This document shows, one piece after another, positions 18,057-28,479 of a stretch of DNA of 64,000 bases. The stretch spans positions 678,793-742,792 of the forward strand of contig NIOB01000003.1 of the NCBI GenBank assembly GCA_002189105.1, in the 5' to 3' direction. Made by a program: the position numbers and the translations under genes. This stretch comes from Saccharibacillus soli. Its GTDB lineage: Bacteria > Bacillota > Bacilli > Paenibacillales > Paenibacillaceae. How positions within the stretch are numbered: position 1 is the stretch's first letter; the number at the start of each line of letters is the position of its first letter. The notes beneath the pieces were generated by a model that was given only the letters and a program-made list of their open reading frames with translations, was not told where the DNA came from and searched no databases.

Positions 18057-19606
18057 TTAATGAGAAGTTTTGCGCCCCGAAATCACAGATGTGCCTGTCA
18101 TTTCAGCTGGCTGTGGAACCTGCATCAGGTCAAGAATCGTTGGCGCGATGTCCGCCAGGATGCCGCCTTCACGCAGCGTTACATCTTCACTGGTCACGAT
18201 GAATGGAACCGGGTTCGTGGTATGCGCCGTTTGTGGGCGTCCGAATTCATCGATTTCCGTTTCGGCGTTACCATGGTCCGCCGTGATGATCGCTACGCCG
18301 CCTTTGGCAAGAACCGCGTCAACCACGCGTCCTACGCACTCGTCGGTCGTCTCAACCGCTTTGATTGTCGGCTCCATCATACCGGAGTGTCCAACCATAT
18401 CCGGATTCGCAAAGTTCAAGATGATGCAGTCTTGTCTTTCGGCTTCGATCTCGGCTACGCAAGCGTCAGCCACTTCACGAGCGCTCATCTCCGGCTGAAG
18501 GTCATATGTGGCAACCTTAGGCGAGTTGATGAGGATGCGCGTTTCGCCTTCCAGCTCCACGTCGCGTCCGCCGCTGAAGAAGAACGTCACGTGCGGATAT
18601 TTTTCCGTCTCGGCGATACGAAGCTGCGTCTTGTTGTTGCTGACGAGCACTTCGCCCAGCGTGTTGGTCAGGTTCTTAGGCGAGTAGGCCACGCTGCCCT
18701 GCACGTTCACGCTGTATGTCGTAAACGATACGAAGCTCAGGGTCTTCGGTTGGCCTTCACCGCGTTCAAAACCAGCAAATCCAGGGCTGGTCAGCGCCTC
18801 GGAGATCTGGATCGCGCGGTCTGGGCGGAAGTTGATGAAGATGATGGAATCACCCGTCTGAATCTTCGCAGTCGGCTGTCCATCTTTCGTGATAACCGTA
18901 GGCAGGACGAATTCGTCCATGACCTCTTTGGCATACGAAGCTTCAACGGCCTCGACTGCACTTGCGGCAAATTCGCCCTCGCCGTAGATCATCGCCCGGT
19001 AGGCTTTCTCTACGCGCTCCCAACGTTTGTCGCGGTCCATGGCATAGTAGCGGCCTTGAACGGTTGCGATCTCGCCAACGCCGATCTCAGCGATCTTGTC
19101 CACCAGCTGCTGCATGTATTTCTTGCCGCTGTCCGGTGCAACATCGCGTCCATCCATGAAGGCATGCACGTAGACGTTATGGAAGTCCATCTTTTTCGCC
19201 AGCTCAAGCGTAGCGTAGAGATGGTCGATATGGCTGTGTACGCCACCATCGGACAGCAGTCCGAGGATGTGCAGCGCTTTGCCATTATCTTTGGCCGATT
19301 GAATGGCACCCACAAGCGTTGGGTTCTCGAAGAACTCACCGTCGCGGATCGACTTGGTGATGCGAGTCAGGTCTTGATACACGATGCGGCCTGCACCGAT
19401 GTTCAAGTGACCCACTTCGGAGTTACCCATTTGGCCTTCCGGCAGACCTACGGCTTCGCCGCATGCGGTCAGCGTAGTATGTGGGTATTTCGCCATGAAA
19501 CGTTCGTAGTTCGGTTTTTTCGCTTGGGCTACTGCGTTACCTTCTTGGCCTTCGCGCAGACCGAAACCGTCCATGATAATGAGAGCTACAGGTTTTGGAG
19601 CTGTCA

Positions 19607-19607
<1 letters not shown>
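18057..19607 (-). CDS. gpmI: 2,3-bisphosphoglycerate-independent phosphoglycerate mutase
   Basis: 516 residues. Interconverts 3- and 2-phosphoglycerate using Mn2+. Metal and catalytic motifs are all visible: [10 protein letters not shown], the phospho-Ser loop [49 protein letters not shown] and TADHGNAE. The ATG overlaps the last base of the tpiA stop (TAATG), so the two genes are translationally coupled. The order and strand fit the Bacillales glycolytic operon. Confidence 0.98.
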
Positions 19608-20597
<990 letters not shown>

Positions 20598-20616
20598 TGC
20601 TGCACAAAACTCGTTC

Positions 20617-20663
20617 CACGGGGAGGAAAGCAGGATCGATCAACGCGATCCTGCGCTCTCCGG
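20617..20663. repeat. second hairpin in pgk-tpiA gap
   Basis: GCAGGATCG/CGATCCTGC stem (about 20629-20653) with outer partly matching GGGGAG/CTCTCCGG arms. It may be part of the same element or a separate structure. Confidence 0.5.
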
Positions 20664-20781
20664 GGTCGAGCCTTTAACGTTTTGAGACAGGAAAAGCGAT
20701 CGTGCTATGTGACGATTCCTAAGGATGGTCTCGGTCGTTCGAGCCCCTCCTCCAGCCGCGGAGCGGCGAGGGAATCGGATC

Positions 20782-21966
20782 TTACTTATCGTTCAGGGCT
20801 ACAACGCCTGGGAGGGCTTTGCCTTCCATGAACTCCAGGGAAGCGCCGCCGCCTGTGGAGATGTGATCCATCTTGTCAGCCAGGCCGAATTTTTCGGTTG
20901 CTGCTGCGGAGTCGCCGCCGCCGATGATGGTGTAACCTTGCGTGTTTGCGCAAGCTTCGCCTACAGCGCGAGTGCCGTGGGAGAATGGCTCGATTTCAAA
21001 TACGCCCATCGGTCCGTTCCAAACGACCAGTTTGGAGTTTGCGATGACTTCAGCGTAACGTTCACGCGTTTTTGGACCAATGTCGATGCCTTCCCAATCG
21101 GATGGGATGCCTTCTTCAACATTGATGATCTTCGTGTTGGCCGAAGCGCTGAAATCGTCGGAGATCACGATGTCTACTGGCAGCATGAAGTTCTTGCCCA
21201 GCTTTTTCGCTTTTTCCATGAAGCCCAGTACGACGTCCAGTTTGCTCTCATCAAGCAGCGATTGGCCGATTTCGTAACCTTGTGCTTTGAAGAAAGTGTA
21301 AGCCAGACCGCCGCCGATCAGTACGTTGTCGGCGATGTTCAGCAGGTTGTCGATCACGTCGATCTTGTCTTTGACTTTCGATCCGCCAACGATCGCCGTG
21401 AACGGGCGTTCTGGGTTCGACAGCGCTTTGCCAAGAACGTCGAGTTCTTTTTCCATCAGCAGGCCGGATACGGCTGGCAGGTGGTGTGCAATGCCTTCAG
21501 TGGAAGCATGGGCACGGTGAGCGGCGCCAAATGCGTCGTTTACGAACAGATCAGCGAGCGATGCGAATTCTTTTGCAAGTTCCGGATCGTTTTTCTCTTC
21601 GCCTTTGTGGAAACGCACGTTTTCAAGTACCAGGACGTCTCCGTCTTTGAGCTCGGCGATTTTAGCCTTGACCGTCTCTCCGATCGACTCATCCGCTTTG
21701 ACAACTGGTTTGCCCAGCAGTTCGGACAGGCGTTCAGCAGCAGGAGTCAGACGCATCGACTCAACCACTTCGCCTTTTGGACGGCCCAGGTGGCTTGCCA
21801 GCAGCACTTTCGCGCCTCTTTCGGTCAGATATTCGATCGTCGGAATCGTTGCACGGATCCGCGTATCGTCCGTAATTTTTCCGTCTTCGAGCGGAACGTT
21901 AAAATCGACGCGCACAAACACGACTTTGCCGCTTACTTCTACGTCACGTACACTTTTCTTATTCAT
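20782..21966 (-). CDS. pgk: Phosphoglycerate kinase
   Basis: 394 residues, typical for bacteria. Transfers phosphate from 1,3-bisphosphoglycerate to ADP. Signature [14 protein letters not shown], substrate motifs ASHLGRPKG and [34 protein letters not shown]-site GGSKVKDKI, and the C-terminal [10 protein letters not shown] and [10 protein letters not shown] are intact. ATG at 21966, preceded by GGGGGAT. Third gene of the glycolytic operon, with a possible attenuating hairpin before it and the palindrome after it. Confidence 0.98.
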   Translation of the reverse strand: MNKKSVRDVEVSGKVVFVRVDFNVPLEDGKITDDTRIRATIPTIEYLTERGAKVLLASHLGRPKGEVVESMRLTPAAERLSELLGKPVVKADESIGETVKAKIAELKDGDVLVLENVRFHKGEEKNDPELAKEFASLADLFVNDAFGAAHRAHASTEGIAHHLPAVSGLLMEKELDVLGKALSNPERPFTAIVGGSKVKDKIDVIDNLLNIADNVLIGGGLAYTFFKAQGYEIGQSLLDESKLDVVLGFMEKAKKLGKNFMLPVDIVISDDFSASANTKIINVEEGIPSDWEGIDIGPKTRERYAEVIANSKLVVWNGPMGVFEIEPFSHGTRAVGEACANTQGYTIIGGGDSAAATEKFGLADKMDHISTGGGASLEFMEGKALPGVVALNDK

Positions 21967-22047
21967 AAATTAATCCCCCATGCCCTCAAATTTAGAATTC
22001 AGGAATCCAAGGAATACGAATCTCGCAGGTTACAACGGCAACTTAGA

Positions 22048-22081
22048 AAAAGCGGAAACAAAGTTACCCCGTTTCCGCTTT
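22048..22081 (-). terminator. terminator-like hairpin between gap and pgk
   Basis: AAAGCGGAAAC/GTTTCCGCTTT, an 11-bp perfect stem, with TTTTTC on the minus-strand 3' side. It probably stops part of the transcripts or marks a processing site, giving gap a higher mRNA level than downstream genes. Confidence 0.7.
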
Positions 22082-22175
22082 GTCTGCACCGGTCGCGCCG
22101 AACGGTTCAATATCCCCGATCGGCGAAACCGACAATGCTATTTATTTGCCGCTTTTCTTGCGAAAATGTCCAGAA

Positions 22176-23186
22176 TTACTGAGCTTTTTTCGCAAAGAAT
22201 TCAAGCGTACGAACCAGCTGTGCTGTGTAGGACATTTCGTTGTCGTACCAAGCTACAGTTTTAACCAGCTGCTTGTCGCCAACTGTCATTACGCGAGTTT
22301 GCGTAGCGTCGAACAGGGAACCGAAAGTCATACCCTTGATGTCGGACGATACGATTTCGTCTTCTGTGTAACCGTAAGTTTCTGGGTCAGCAGCAGCTTT
22401 CATTGCCGCGTTAACTTCATCAACCGTTACGGTTTTTTCCAGAACGGTTACCAGCTCTGTCAGGGAACCCGTAGCAACCGGTACGCGTTGAGCGCCGCCG
22501 TCGAGTTTGCCTTTCAGTTCTGGGATAACCAGACCGATTGCTTTTGCAGCGCCAGTCGAGTTAGGAATGATGTTTTCTGCTGCTGCACGTGCGCGGCGGA
22601 AGTCGCCTTTCGCGTGTGGAGCATCCAGCGTGTTTTGGTCGCCAGTGTAAGCGTGGATCGTAGTCATGAGACCTTGAACGATACCGAATTTGTCTTGCAG
22701 TGTTTTTGCCATAGGAGCCAGGCAGTTTGTTGTGCAAGATGCGCCGGAGATTACTGTTTCCGATCCGTCAAGGATTTCATGGTTAACGTTGTAAACAACG
22801 GTTTTCATGTCGCCTGTAGCCGGTGCGGAGATAACAACTTTTTTAGCGCCAGCTGTGATGTGCTTTTCAGCGCCTTCTTTAGTTGTGAAGAAGCCTGTGC
22901 ATTCCAGTACGATGTCAACGCCAAGCTCTCCCCAAGGAAGTTCTTCAGGGTTGCGGTTCGCCAGAACTTTAACTTCTTTGCCGTTCACTTTGAAGAATCC
23001 GTCGTGAACTTCAACTTCGCCGTTGAATTTACCTTGAGTTGTATCATATTTCAACAGGTGAGCGAGCATTTTCGCATCGGTCAAGTCGTTGATTGCGACA
23101 ACCTCGATCCCTTGCACGTCTTGAATACGACGGAAAGCCAAACGTCCGATACGACCAAATCCGTTAATCCCTACTTTTACAGTCAT
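22176..23186 (-). CDS. gap: Glyceraldehyde-3-phosphate dehydrogenase, glycolytic type
   Basis: 336 residues. NAD-dependent oxidation of glyceraldehyde-3-phosphate. The Rossmann motif [18 protein letters not shown] (Asp discriminating for NAD), the catalytic Cys in [23 protein letters not shown], the S-loop [20 protein letters not shown] and the C-terminal [12 protein letters not shown] are all present. It directly follows cggR as in B. subtilis gapA and is the first structural gene of the operon. Confidence 0.98.
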   Translation of the reverse strand: MTVKVGINGFGRIGRLAFRRIQDVQGIEVVAINDLTDAKMLAHLLKYDTTQGKFNGEVEVHDGFFKVNGKEVKVLANRNPEELPWGELGVDIVLECTGFFTTKEGAEKHITAGAKKVVISAPATGDMKTVVYNVNHEILDGSETVISGASCTTNCLAPMAKTLQDKFGIVQGLMTTIHAYTGDQNTLDAPHAKGDFRRARAAAENIIPNSTGAAKAIGLVIPELKGKLDGGAQRVPVATGSLTELVTVLEKTVTVDEVNAAMKAAADPETYGYTEDEIVSSDIKGMTFGSLFDATQTRVMTVGDKQLVKTVAWYDNEMSYTAQLVRTLEFFAKKAQ

Positions 23187-23286
23187 TGAACAGTTCCTCC
23201 TAAGTAGATGGTTTTTGAAGAAATGTTTTCATTTATTCAAGGCGTGCTTTTTGAAAAAAGACAGCGCCATGAGTAACTATACCAGA

Positions 23287-24324
23287 TTAGGCACTCTCAA
23301 GCTCCCGCACAATCTCCAGCGCAGCGGCTTCGTCGATCACCAGGATGTCCTCCTGACCGAATCTCAGCACGGCGTGAATGGCTTTGGCCTTGGATTTGCC
23401 TCCCGCGATCCCAAGTACGACGTCCGCCGCCTTGATGTCGTCGAGTCTAAGTCCGAGCGTCAGCATGTTATGCACAACGCTGCCCTGCTCATCGAAGTAG
23501 TAACCGAAGGACTCGGCCACCGCCCCTTTTTCCACAAGCTCCTGGGTCGTGCCTTCGTCCAGCCTGCGTCTTCTCGCCATGTCCACGGCATTGCCGATTC
23601 CATGCACGATGATACGCGCTGTCCGAATCTCGCGGACAATCTCCTGAATGTTGGGATCATGAACCAATGATTCATAAGCATCCCGACTGAGCAGATCCGG
23701 TACGTGAAGCAGCCGATAATCGGCGCCCACCCGCTTGGCCATATTGGAAGCAATCGTGTTGGCCTGAATCTCCAGGCTCTCGCCCAGACCTCCGCGTGCC
23801 GGCACAAACCAGCTTCCCTTGAGAGGCGTGTTGACCGGATGGGTCAGCTGTTCCGCCATCTCTGCCAGCGTCGTTCCGCCTGTAACGGCGACGACATCTC
23901 CACCCCGCATGACACTGAGCAGGGCTTTGGCTCCGGCTTTTCCAAGCTCCCGCTTGGATAATGGCGACTCTTCGCAGTTCCCCGGCACAATGACGACCTT
24001 CTGTAGACCGTAGCAGCTGCGAATCTTCTCTTCCAGGTTGGACAATCCCACTAATTCCTTCAATACCGGTTCCAGACGCTCAAGAAGGATTTGTCCGGCA
24101 TCACTGATCCGCATGCCCGCCGTGTCCGTCTCAATCAAGCCTTGTGCTTTTAGCAGATCGGTTTCGGCCCTCAGCACGCGCTCGGTCATTTGTAGGGAGT
24201 TCGCCAGCGTTCGGCGCCCTGTCGTGCCCGTCAGCATGATCTGATGAAGGATCGTGTACCTTTTCTTGAGAGTTTCCATGAGATCGGGAAGCAGCTGTTG
24301 CTGGATTTCAAGAATGTTCTGCAT
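23287..24324 (-). CDS. cggR: Central glycolytic genes regulator CggR
   Basis: 345 residues from ATG at 24324 (AGAGGTGG upstream; GTG three codons earlier is an alternative). A SorC-family repressor: N-terminal winged HTH (RRTLANSLQMTERVLRAETDLLKAQGL) and a C-terminal sugar-binding domain of the NagB/RpiA type (VVAVTGGTTLAEMAEQL, NTIASNMAKRVGADY, GIGNAVDMARRR, GIAGGKSKAKAIHAVLR). In B. subtilis fructose-1,6-bisphosphate releases CggR from its operator. The matching operator and promoter lie just upstream, so autoregulation of the whole operon is likely. Confidence 0.96.
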   Translation of the reverse strand: MQNILEIQQQLLPDLMETLKKRYTILHQIMLTGTTGRRTLANSLQMTERVLRAETDLLKAQGLIETDTAGMRISDAGQILLERLEPVLKELVGLSNLEEKIRSCYGLQKVVIVPGNCEESPLSKRELGKAGAKALLSVMRGGDVVAVTGGTTLAEMAEQLTHPVNTPLKGSWFVPARGGLGESLEIQANTIASNMAKRVGADYRLLHVPDLLSRDAYESLVHDPNIQEIVREIRTARIIVHGIGNAVDMARRRRLDEGTTQELVEKGAVAESFGYYFDEQGSVVHNMLTLGLRLDDIKAADVVLGIAGGKSKAKAIHAVLRFGQEDILVIDEAAALEIVRELESA

Positions 24325-24372
24325 GCGTTCCACCTCTGCAAACTTCGTCTGCCCGCATATTTTAAATTAATG

Positions 24373-24408
24373 GACGTTTATTGTCCCGGGAACACTTTTT
24401 ATGTCCCA
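24373..24408 (-). promoter_or_regulatory. CggR operator
   Basis: On the minus strand TGGGAC-N6-AGTG-N4-CGGGAC-N6-CGTC, matching the spacing of the known B. subtilis operator (CGGGAC-N6-TGTC-N4-CGGGAC-N6-TGTC). It lies just downstream of the -10 box. Confidence 0.8.
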
Positions 24409-24413
24409 CAGCT

Positions 24414-24442
24414 ATCTTAACCAATTTGACGCCGCGATGCAA
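24414..24442 (-). promoter_or_regulatory. cggR-gap operon promoter
   Basis: TTGCAT, 17-nt spacer, TAAGAT on the minus strand, immediately followed by the CggR operator. Confidence 0.65.
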
Positions 24443-24570
24443 GCTTTGGGCGAAGGTATTTTTTCACCCGGATGCGTTCGGAGTTACACTACTAGATCTA
24501 GCAAAAAACATCCTAGAAAGCGCATGATCTAGGGGTTCTCTTGTCCCCTTTTTCACAGCCCAAAGAGGGC

Positions 24571-24599
24571 TTGCAATTTCTCATGCAGCCTTATATAAT
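24571..24599 (+). promoter_or_regulatory. tRNA-Arg promoter
   Basis: TTGCAA (24571-24576), 17-nt spacer, TATAAT (24594-24599), about 25 nt before the tRNA. Confidence 0.75.
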
Positions 24600-24624
24600 A
24601 ATGATTGCTGCTGTTTAGTGACGT

Positions 24625-24699
24625 GCGCCCGTGGTCCAATGGATATGACGTAGGCCTCCGAAGCCTGAGATCCAAGTTCGATTCTTGGCGGGCGCGCCA
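24625..24699 (+). tRNA. tRNA-Arg (anticodon CCG)
   Basis: Acceptor GCGCCCG/CGGGCGC, D-arm, anticodon loop CTCCGAA (CCG, reading CGG codons), T-loop TTCGATT, and an encoded CCA at 24697-24699. It stands alone between the glycolytic operon and clpP. Confidence 0.95.
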
Positions 24700-24767
24700 T
24701 TTTACTTCCCCAATGCTTGCCAATATAGGCAGCCCGTTTATTATTTAACTGTATTTTTTGTCCATGA

Positions 24768-24789
24768 AGCCGATTCGGCTATTTTTTTT
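24768..24789 (+). terminator. tRNA-Arg terminator
   Basis: AGCCG-att-CGGCT followed by ATTTTTTTT; a short stem but a strong T-run. Confidence 0.7.
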
Positions 24790-24797
24790 GCAGAAAG

Positions 24798-24814
24798 TTT
24801 GACTTTCTTTGACT
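24798..24814 (+). promoter_or_regulatory. CtsR operator of clpP
   Basis: TTTGACT-TTC-TTTGACT is the exact complement of the CtsR heptad repeat (A/G)GTCAAA-NAN-(A/G)GTCAAA. It overlaps the -35 box, so CtsR would repress clpP until heat or protein stress. Confidence 0.85.
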
Positions 24815-24837
24815 TTATGTTTGGAATTGTTTATCAT
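24809..24837 (+). promoter_or_regulatory. clpP promoter
   Basis: TTGACT (24809-24814), 17-nt spacer, TATCAT (24832-24837); the -35 lies in the second CtsR half-site. Confidence 0.7.
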
Positions 24838-24961
24838 ATGGGTAATACCAGCTAGACGTTTACCGGACCGCGCCAGAGCCGGGGTTCGGCAGGCCATCCA
24901 GCATGGCATCCATTCCCAATTTTAGGACGGATCGCATCCGTTCACAAGGAGGTTTTTCACT

Positions 24962-25564
24962 ATGGGTTACATTCCTATGGTCGTTGAACAAAGCAACCGC
25001 GGCGAGAGAGCGTACGATATTTACTCCCGTCTGCTGAAAGACCGCATCATCTTCCTCGGCACCGAAGTCAATGACGTCGTAGCCAATGCGATCATCGCGC
25101 AGCTCCTGTTCCTTGAAGCGGAAGATCCAGAGAAAGACATCTACCTCTACATCAACAGCCCAGGCGGGTCGATCACGGCCGGCATGGCGATTTTCGATAC
25201 GATGCAGTTCATCAAAGCGGACGTGTCCACGATCTGCGTTGGCATGGCCGCTTCGATGGGTGCGTTCCTGCTGAACGCTGGCGCAAAAGGCAAACGTTTT
25301 GCCCTGCCAAACAGCGAAATCATGATTCACCAGCCGCTCGGCGGCGCTCAAGGTCAAGCTTCGGACATCGAGATCCGCGCCCGCCGTATCATCGCGCTGC
25401 GTGAGAAGCTGAACCGCATCATGTCCGAGCGTACCGGTCAGCCGATCGAACGCATCAACAAAGACACTGATCGTGACTACTTCATGGATGCCGCAACCGC
25501 TGCGGAATATGGCATCATCGACAAAGTGATCGAGAAACCGGTTGCCGAAATCGGCGTGAAGTAA
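24962..25564 (+). CDS. clpP: ATP-dependent Clp protease proteolytic subunit ClpP
   Basis: 200 residues from ATG at 24962 with AAGGAGG upstream. The barrel-shaped serine protease that works with ClpX and ClpC, degrading among others tmRNA-tagged proteins. The catalytic triad is visible: Ser in [12 protein letters not shown], His in [10 protein letters not shown], and Asp in [10 protein letters not shown]. The N-terminal [22 protein letters not shown] is standard. Regulated by CtsR, as the operator shows. Monocistronic, with a terminator behind it. Confidence 0.98.
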   Translation: MGYIPMVVEQSNRGERAYDIYSRLLKDRIIFLGTEVNDVVANAIIAQLLFLEAEDPEKDIYLYINSPGGSITAGMAIFDTMQFIKADVSTICVGMAASMGAFLLNAGAKGKRFALPNSEIMIHQPLGGAQGQASDIEIRARRIIALREKLNRIMSERTGQPIERINKDTDRDYFMDAATAAEYGIIDKVIEKPVAEIGVK

Positions 25565-25630
25565 TTCAGATTACAGATCCATACCGGGACGCCCTGAGCC
25601 TCAAGCAGGTGCAGAAGTCGTCCCAAGTCC

Positions 25631-25659
25631 AACCGTCCGGTACATACCGGGCGGTTTTT
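25631..25659 (+). terminator. clpP terminator
   Basis: AACCGTCCGGTACATACCGG then GCGGTTTTT; a GC-rich stem with a T-run. Confidence 0.85.
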
Positions 25660-25754
25660 CTGTTCTTTTGCAACCTGGGCAGCTTAGAAGCGTATATCCC
25701 GTCAAGACGGCATAGTGTCTCTTGGGCTTTTACCTACGCAAGGAGGACGATAAC

Positions 25755-26537
25755 ATGCAATTTCGGCATAACGATTTTCGCATCTTCAGTTCGGTAAAAA
25801 GAGATAACCTGGTGATTGAAATCATGCAGGCAGGTGGGCTGCCGGAGAATTACAACGCAGAATTGGCCAAGGCGATCAACCACCATGAACATGATCGCTT
25901 CAACTGGCAGCAGGTACGGATTCTGATCGAGGACACTTCGGTGATTCTTGAGGCAGGCGCTCTGCAATACATGTTTGGGAATATTGAAATTGAGAACAAG
26001 ACCGGCGGGGTTGGCGGCTTTGCCAAAAAATTTGTCGGCAGTGCCGTAACCGGCGAGACGGCAAGCAAGCCGATCTATCGGGGTTCGGGTGAGATCTACC
26101 TGGAGCCTAAACGGGGCGAATTTACATTCATTGAACTGGCCGCAGGCGAAGAGATTATCGTGGACGATGGGCTGTTCTATTGTGCGGAAAACACCGTCAA
26201 GGTAGGCGTAGCCAAACAGGGCAATGTTTCCTCGGCTGTATTTGGCGGCGAAGGCTTATTCCAGACCAAAATCACGGCGTCGGCGAACAGCTATGTGGTG
26301 CTTGACCTGCCCGTGCCGGAATATGAACTGGTGCGTTATGAGTTAAAAGGCGAAACACTCAAAGTCGATGGAACATTTGCCGTGCTGCGCAGCAGCACCG
26401 TTGAATTTTCCGTTGAAAAATCAACCAAGTCGCTGATGGGTTCGGCCTCTTCGGGCGAAGGGATGCTTCAAACTTTCCGCGGCCACGGCGAGGTCTGGCT
26501 GGCTCCCACGCTTCCGATTCGCAAACAGCCTTTCTAA
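25755..26537 (+). CDS. AIM24 family protein
   Basis: 260 residues from ATG at 25755 (AAGGAGG 8 nt upstream). The all-beta AIM24/DUF124 fold is indicated by QVRILIEDTSVILEAGALQYMFGNIEI, SKPIYRGSGEIYLEPKRGEFTFIEL, EIIVDDGLFYCAENTVKVG, the GGEGLFQTKITASANSYVVL segment and the final GEGMLQTFRGHGEVWLAPT. No signal peptide or membrane span. The family function in bacteria is not established. Its own terminator follows. Confidence 0.88.
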   Translation: MQFRHNDFRIFSSVKRDNLVIEIMQAGGLPENYNAELAKAINHHEHDRFNWQQVRILIEDTSVILEAGALQYMFGNIEIENKTGGVGGFAKKFVGSAVTGETASKPIYRGSGEIYLEPKRGEFTFIELAAGEEIIVDDGLFYCAENTVKVGVAKQGNVSSAVFGGEGLFQTKITASANSYVVLDLPVPEYELVRYELKGETLKVDGTFAVLRSSTVEFSVEKSTKSLMGSASSGEGMLQTFRGHGEVWLAPTLPIRKQPF

Positions 26538-26565
26538 GGTCTTGAGATCGACAGACTCGTTCCAC

Positions 26566-26605
26566 AAAAAAGCCCCGTCTTCCTGTACAGGAGGACGGGG
26601 CTTTT
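26566..26605 (+). terminator. AIM24 gene terminator
   Basis: AAAAGCCCCGTCTTCCT/AGGAGGACGGGGCTTTT, a long perfect stem; works on either strand, so it may also end the Rrf2 transcript. Confidence 0.88.
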
Positions 26606-26723
26606 GGCGCTGCTGATTCACTAGGTATCGACATACCGACATACGCCCTCTATCGCATAGGAATCGATTTTGGGAGAGGAGGTAATGAGGTTCTGCTGAA
26701 CATGCCCCAGTGCTGATGCTGAA

Positions 26724-27188
26724 TCAAGAGTGGGTCACTGCGAAGAAATCAGGCAGTTGGATGCCTTCCAACTGCGAGATGTCGCCAGCTACGTCCGCTA
26801 CCGTTGTCTGCTCAAGCACCTGTTCCAGCGCACGCTGCGCTGCGATAAAGATCGGATTCATCGCCGCCTGAATATTGCGTCCCACTTCACAGTTGGGGTT
26901 GGGGCTGTCATGTACAGCGAACAATTCGCCTTCTCCCATGCCATTTACGGCCTGATAAACCTCCAGCAGGGTAATGTCCGCAAGCGGCTTCCTGAGCCGC
27001 GCACCGGCCACTCCTGCCCGGGCTTCGACCAGCCCAGCCCGGCCCAGCATACCGGTAATCCGGCGGATAACCACCGGATTCGTATTCACGCTTGAAGCGA
27101 TCATCTCCGACGTCGCCGTGCCGGGCGGCGAGACGCTCAACAAGATCAGCGTATGCACGGCAACCGGAAATTTGGTACTGATATTCAT
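26724..27188 (-). CDS. Rrf2 family transcriptional regulator (YwnA-like)
   Basis: 154 residues from ATG at 27188. N-terminal winged helix (KFPVAVHTLILLSVSP...ATSEMIASSVNTNPVVIRRITGMLGRAGLVEARAGVAGARLRKP) is typical Rrf2. The three-Cys Fe-S cluster ligands of IscR/NsrR are absent; only one Cys (PNCEVG) is seen, as in the YwnA/CymR-like branch. A palindrome over its own -10 box suggests autorepression. Its promoter overlaps the last bases of ilvE. Confidence 0.88.
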   Translation of the reverse strand: MNISTKFPVAVHTLILLSVSPPGTATSEMIASSVNTNPVVIRRITGMLGRAGLVEARAGVAGARLRKPLADITLLEVYQAVNGMGEGELFAVHDSPNPNCEVGRNIQAAMNPIFIAAQRALEQVLEQTTVADVAGDISQLEGIQLPDFFAVTHS

Positions 27189-27247
27189 GATGTCTCTCTC
27201 CCTTCCGGCCGTTGGAGTCGGTTAAACGTTCGGCCAAGCCTTACTAT

Positions 27248-27268
27248 GTGAAACCATTCTAGTTACAC
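27248..27268. promoter_or_regulatory. candidate Rrf2 operator
   Basis: GTGAAAC-N7-GTTACAC, an imperfect dyad covering the -10 box of the Rrf2 gene. Confidence 0.5.
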
Positions 27269-27284
27269 GGTCAAAAAATGTCAA
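27256..27284 (-). promoter_or_regulatory. Rrf2 gene promoter
   Basis: TTGACA, 17-nt spacer, TAGAAT on the minus strand: near consensus. Confidence 0.75.
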
Positions 27285-28369
27285 CCCTGGGACGTTTCTG
27301 CGCTGCAAACGTTCTGGGTCCAGCCGAAGCGATCTTCAATCTCGCCGCGCTGAAGCGCAGTCAGTTCATTGTAGAGGCGCTGCGTCCATTCGCCAGTCTC
27401 TCCGCCGCCGATCTTGTACGTCTTGCCTTCCCAGCCAATCTCACCGATTGGCGAGACGACAGCTGCTGTACCCGAACCGAACGCTTCAAGCAGCGTGCCG
27501 TCTTCGGCATATGCACACAATTCGTCGATGGTGATCGGACGTTCTTCCACTTCGATTCCGAAATCGCGCAGCATGTGGATCGCAGAGTCGCGTGTGATCC
27601 CGTTCAGGATGCTTCCGCTGAGAGCAGGCGTCACAATCCGGTCACCGATGCGGAAGAAGACGTTCATGCTGCCGACTTCTTCTACATATTTGCGATGAAC
27701 GCCGTCCAGCCACAGCACCTGGGAATAACCAGCCGCATAAGCGTTCTCTTGTGCCTGCATGCTCGCCGCGTAGTTGCCGGCGGTCTTGGCTTCGCCAACT
27801 CCACCTGCAACGGCACGAACGTCGCGTGTCTCAACGTGGATGCGAACGGGGTTCAGACCTTCCGCATAATAAGCGCCTACCGGCGACAGAATAATCATCA
27901 TCTTATATTCCAACGAAGGGTTGGCGCCCAGATGATGTTCGGTAGCGATCGCAAACGGACGGATATACAGCGATGTGCCTGGAGCTGAAGGAACCCAGCT
28001 GCGGTCGAGCTTAATCAGCTCTTTGAGCGCGTTCAGGACAAAAGCTTCGTCGATCTCCGGGATGCTCATCCGGCGGCAGGAACGGTTGAACCGCTCAAAG
28101 TTTTTCTCTGGACGGAACAAACGAATATCGCCGTCCGGACCAACGTAGGCTTTCATGCCTTCAAAGATGGTCTGACCGTAATGGAAGACCTTAGCGGCCG
28201 GGTCCATAGGGATTGGGCCATAAGGAACGATCTTGGCATCATGCCAGCCTTCGCCCTTCTTGTAGTCCATCGTAAACATGTGATCGGTCATATAAACGCC
28301 AAATGACAGATTGGCGGTATCCGGTTTTGGTTTGCGCTGCGTTGTTTCCTCAATCTTCAGTCCCTGCAT
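27281..28369 (-). CDS. ilvE: Branched-chain amino acid aminotransferase
   Basis: 362 residues from ATG at 28369 (AGAGGAG upstream). A class IV PLP enzyme for the last step of Leu, Ile and Val synthesis. Motifs: FHYGQTIFEGMKAY, LFRPEKNFERFNRSCRRM, YIRPFAIATE, the PLP Lys in GGVGEAKTAGNYAASM, and YVEEVGSMNVFF and SGSILNGITRDS. Length fits the long (YbgE/IlvK) type. A LysR gene starts 110 nt away on the opposite strand and may control it. Confidence 0.95.
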   Translation of the reverse strand: MQGLKIEETTQRKPKPDTANLSFGVYMTDHMFTMDYKKGEGWHDAKIVPYGPIPMDPAAKVFHYGQTIFEGMKAYVGPDGDIRLFRPEKNFERFNRSCRRMSIPEIDEAFVLNALKELIKLDRSWVPSAPGTSLYIRPFAIATEHHLGANPSLEYKMMIILSPVGAYYAEGLNPVRIHVETRDVRAVAGGVGEAKTAGNYAASMQAQENAYAAGYSQVLWLDGVHRKYVEEVGSMNVFFRIGDRIVTPALSGSILNGITRDSAIHMLRDFGIEVEERPITIDELCAYAEDGTLLEAFGSGTAAVVSPIGEIGWEGKTYKIGGGETGEWTQRLYNELTALQRGEIEDRFGWTQNVCSAETSQG

Positions 28370-28479
28370 GATGCACGCTCCTCTTTTTTATTGAATCCTA
28401 TCATTCTCTTCCCTATATTAATAATATCCTTTTCGTCGGTTCTGCATACCCCAAAAGTATGAAAGGAGCAGAAAAAAAG

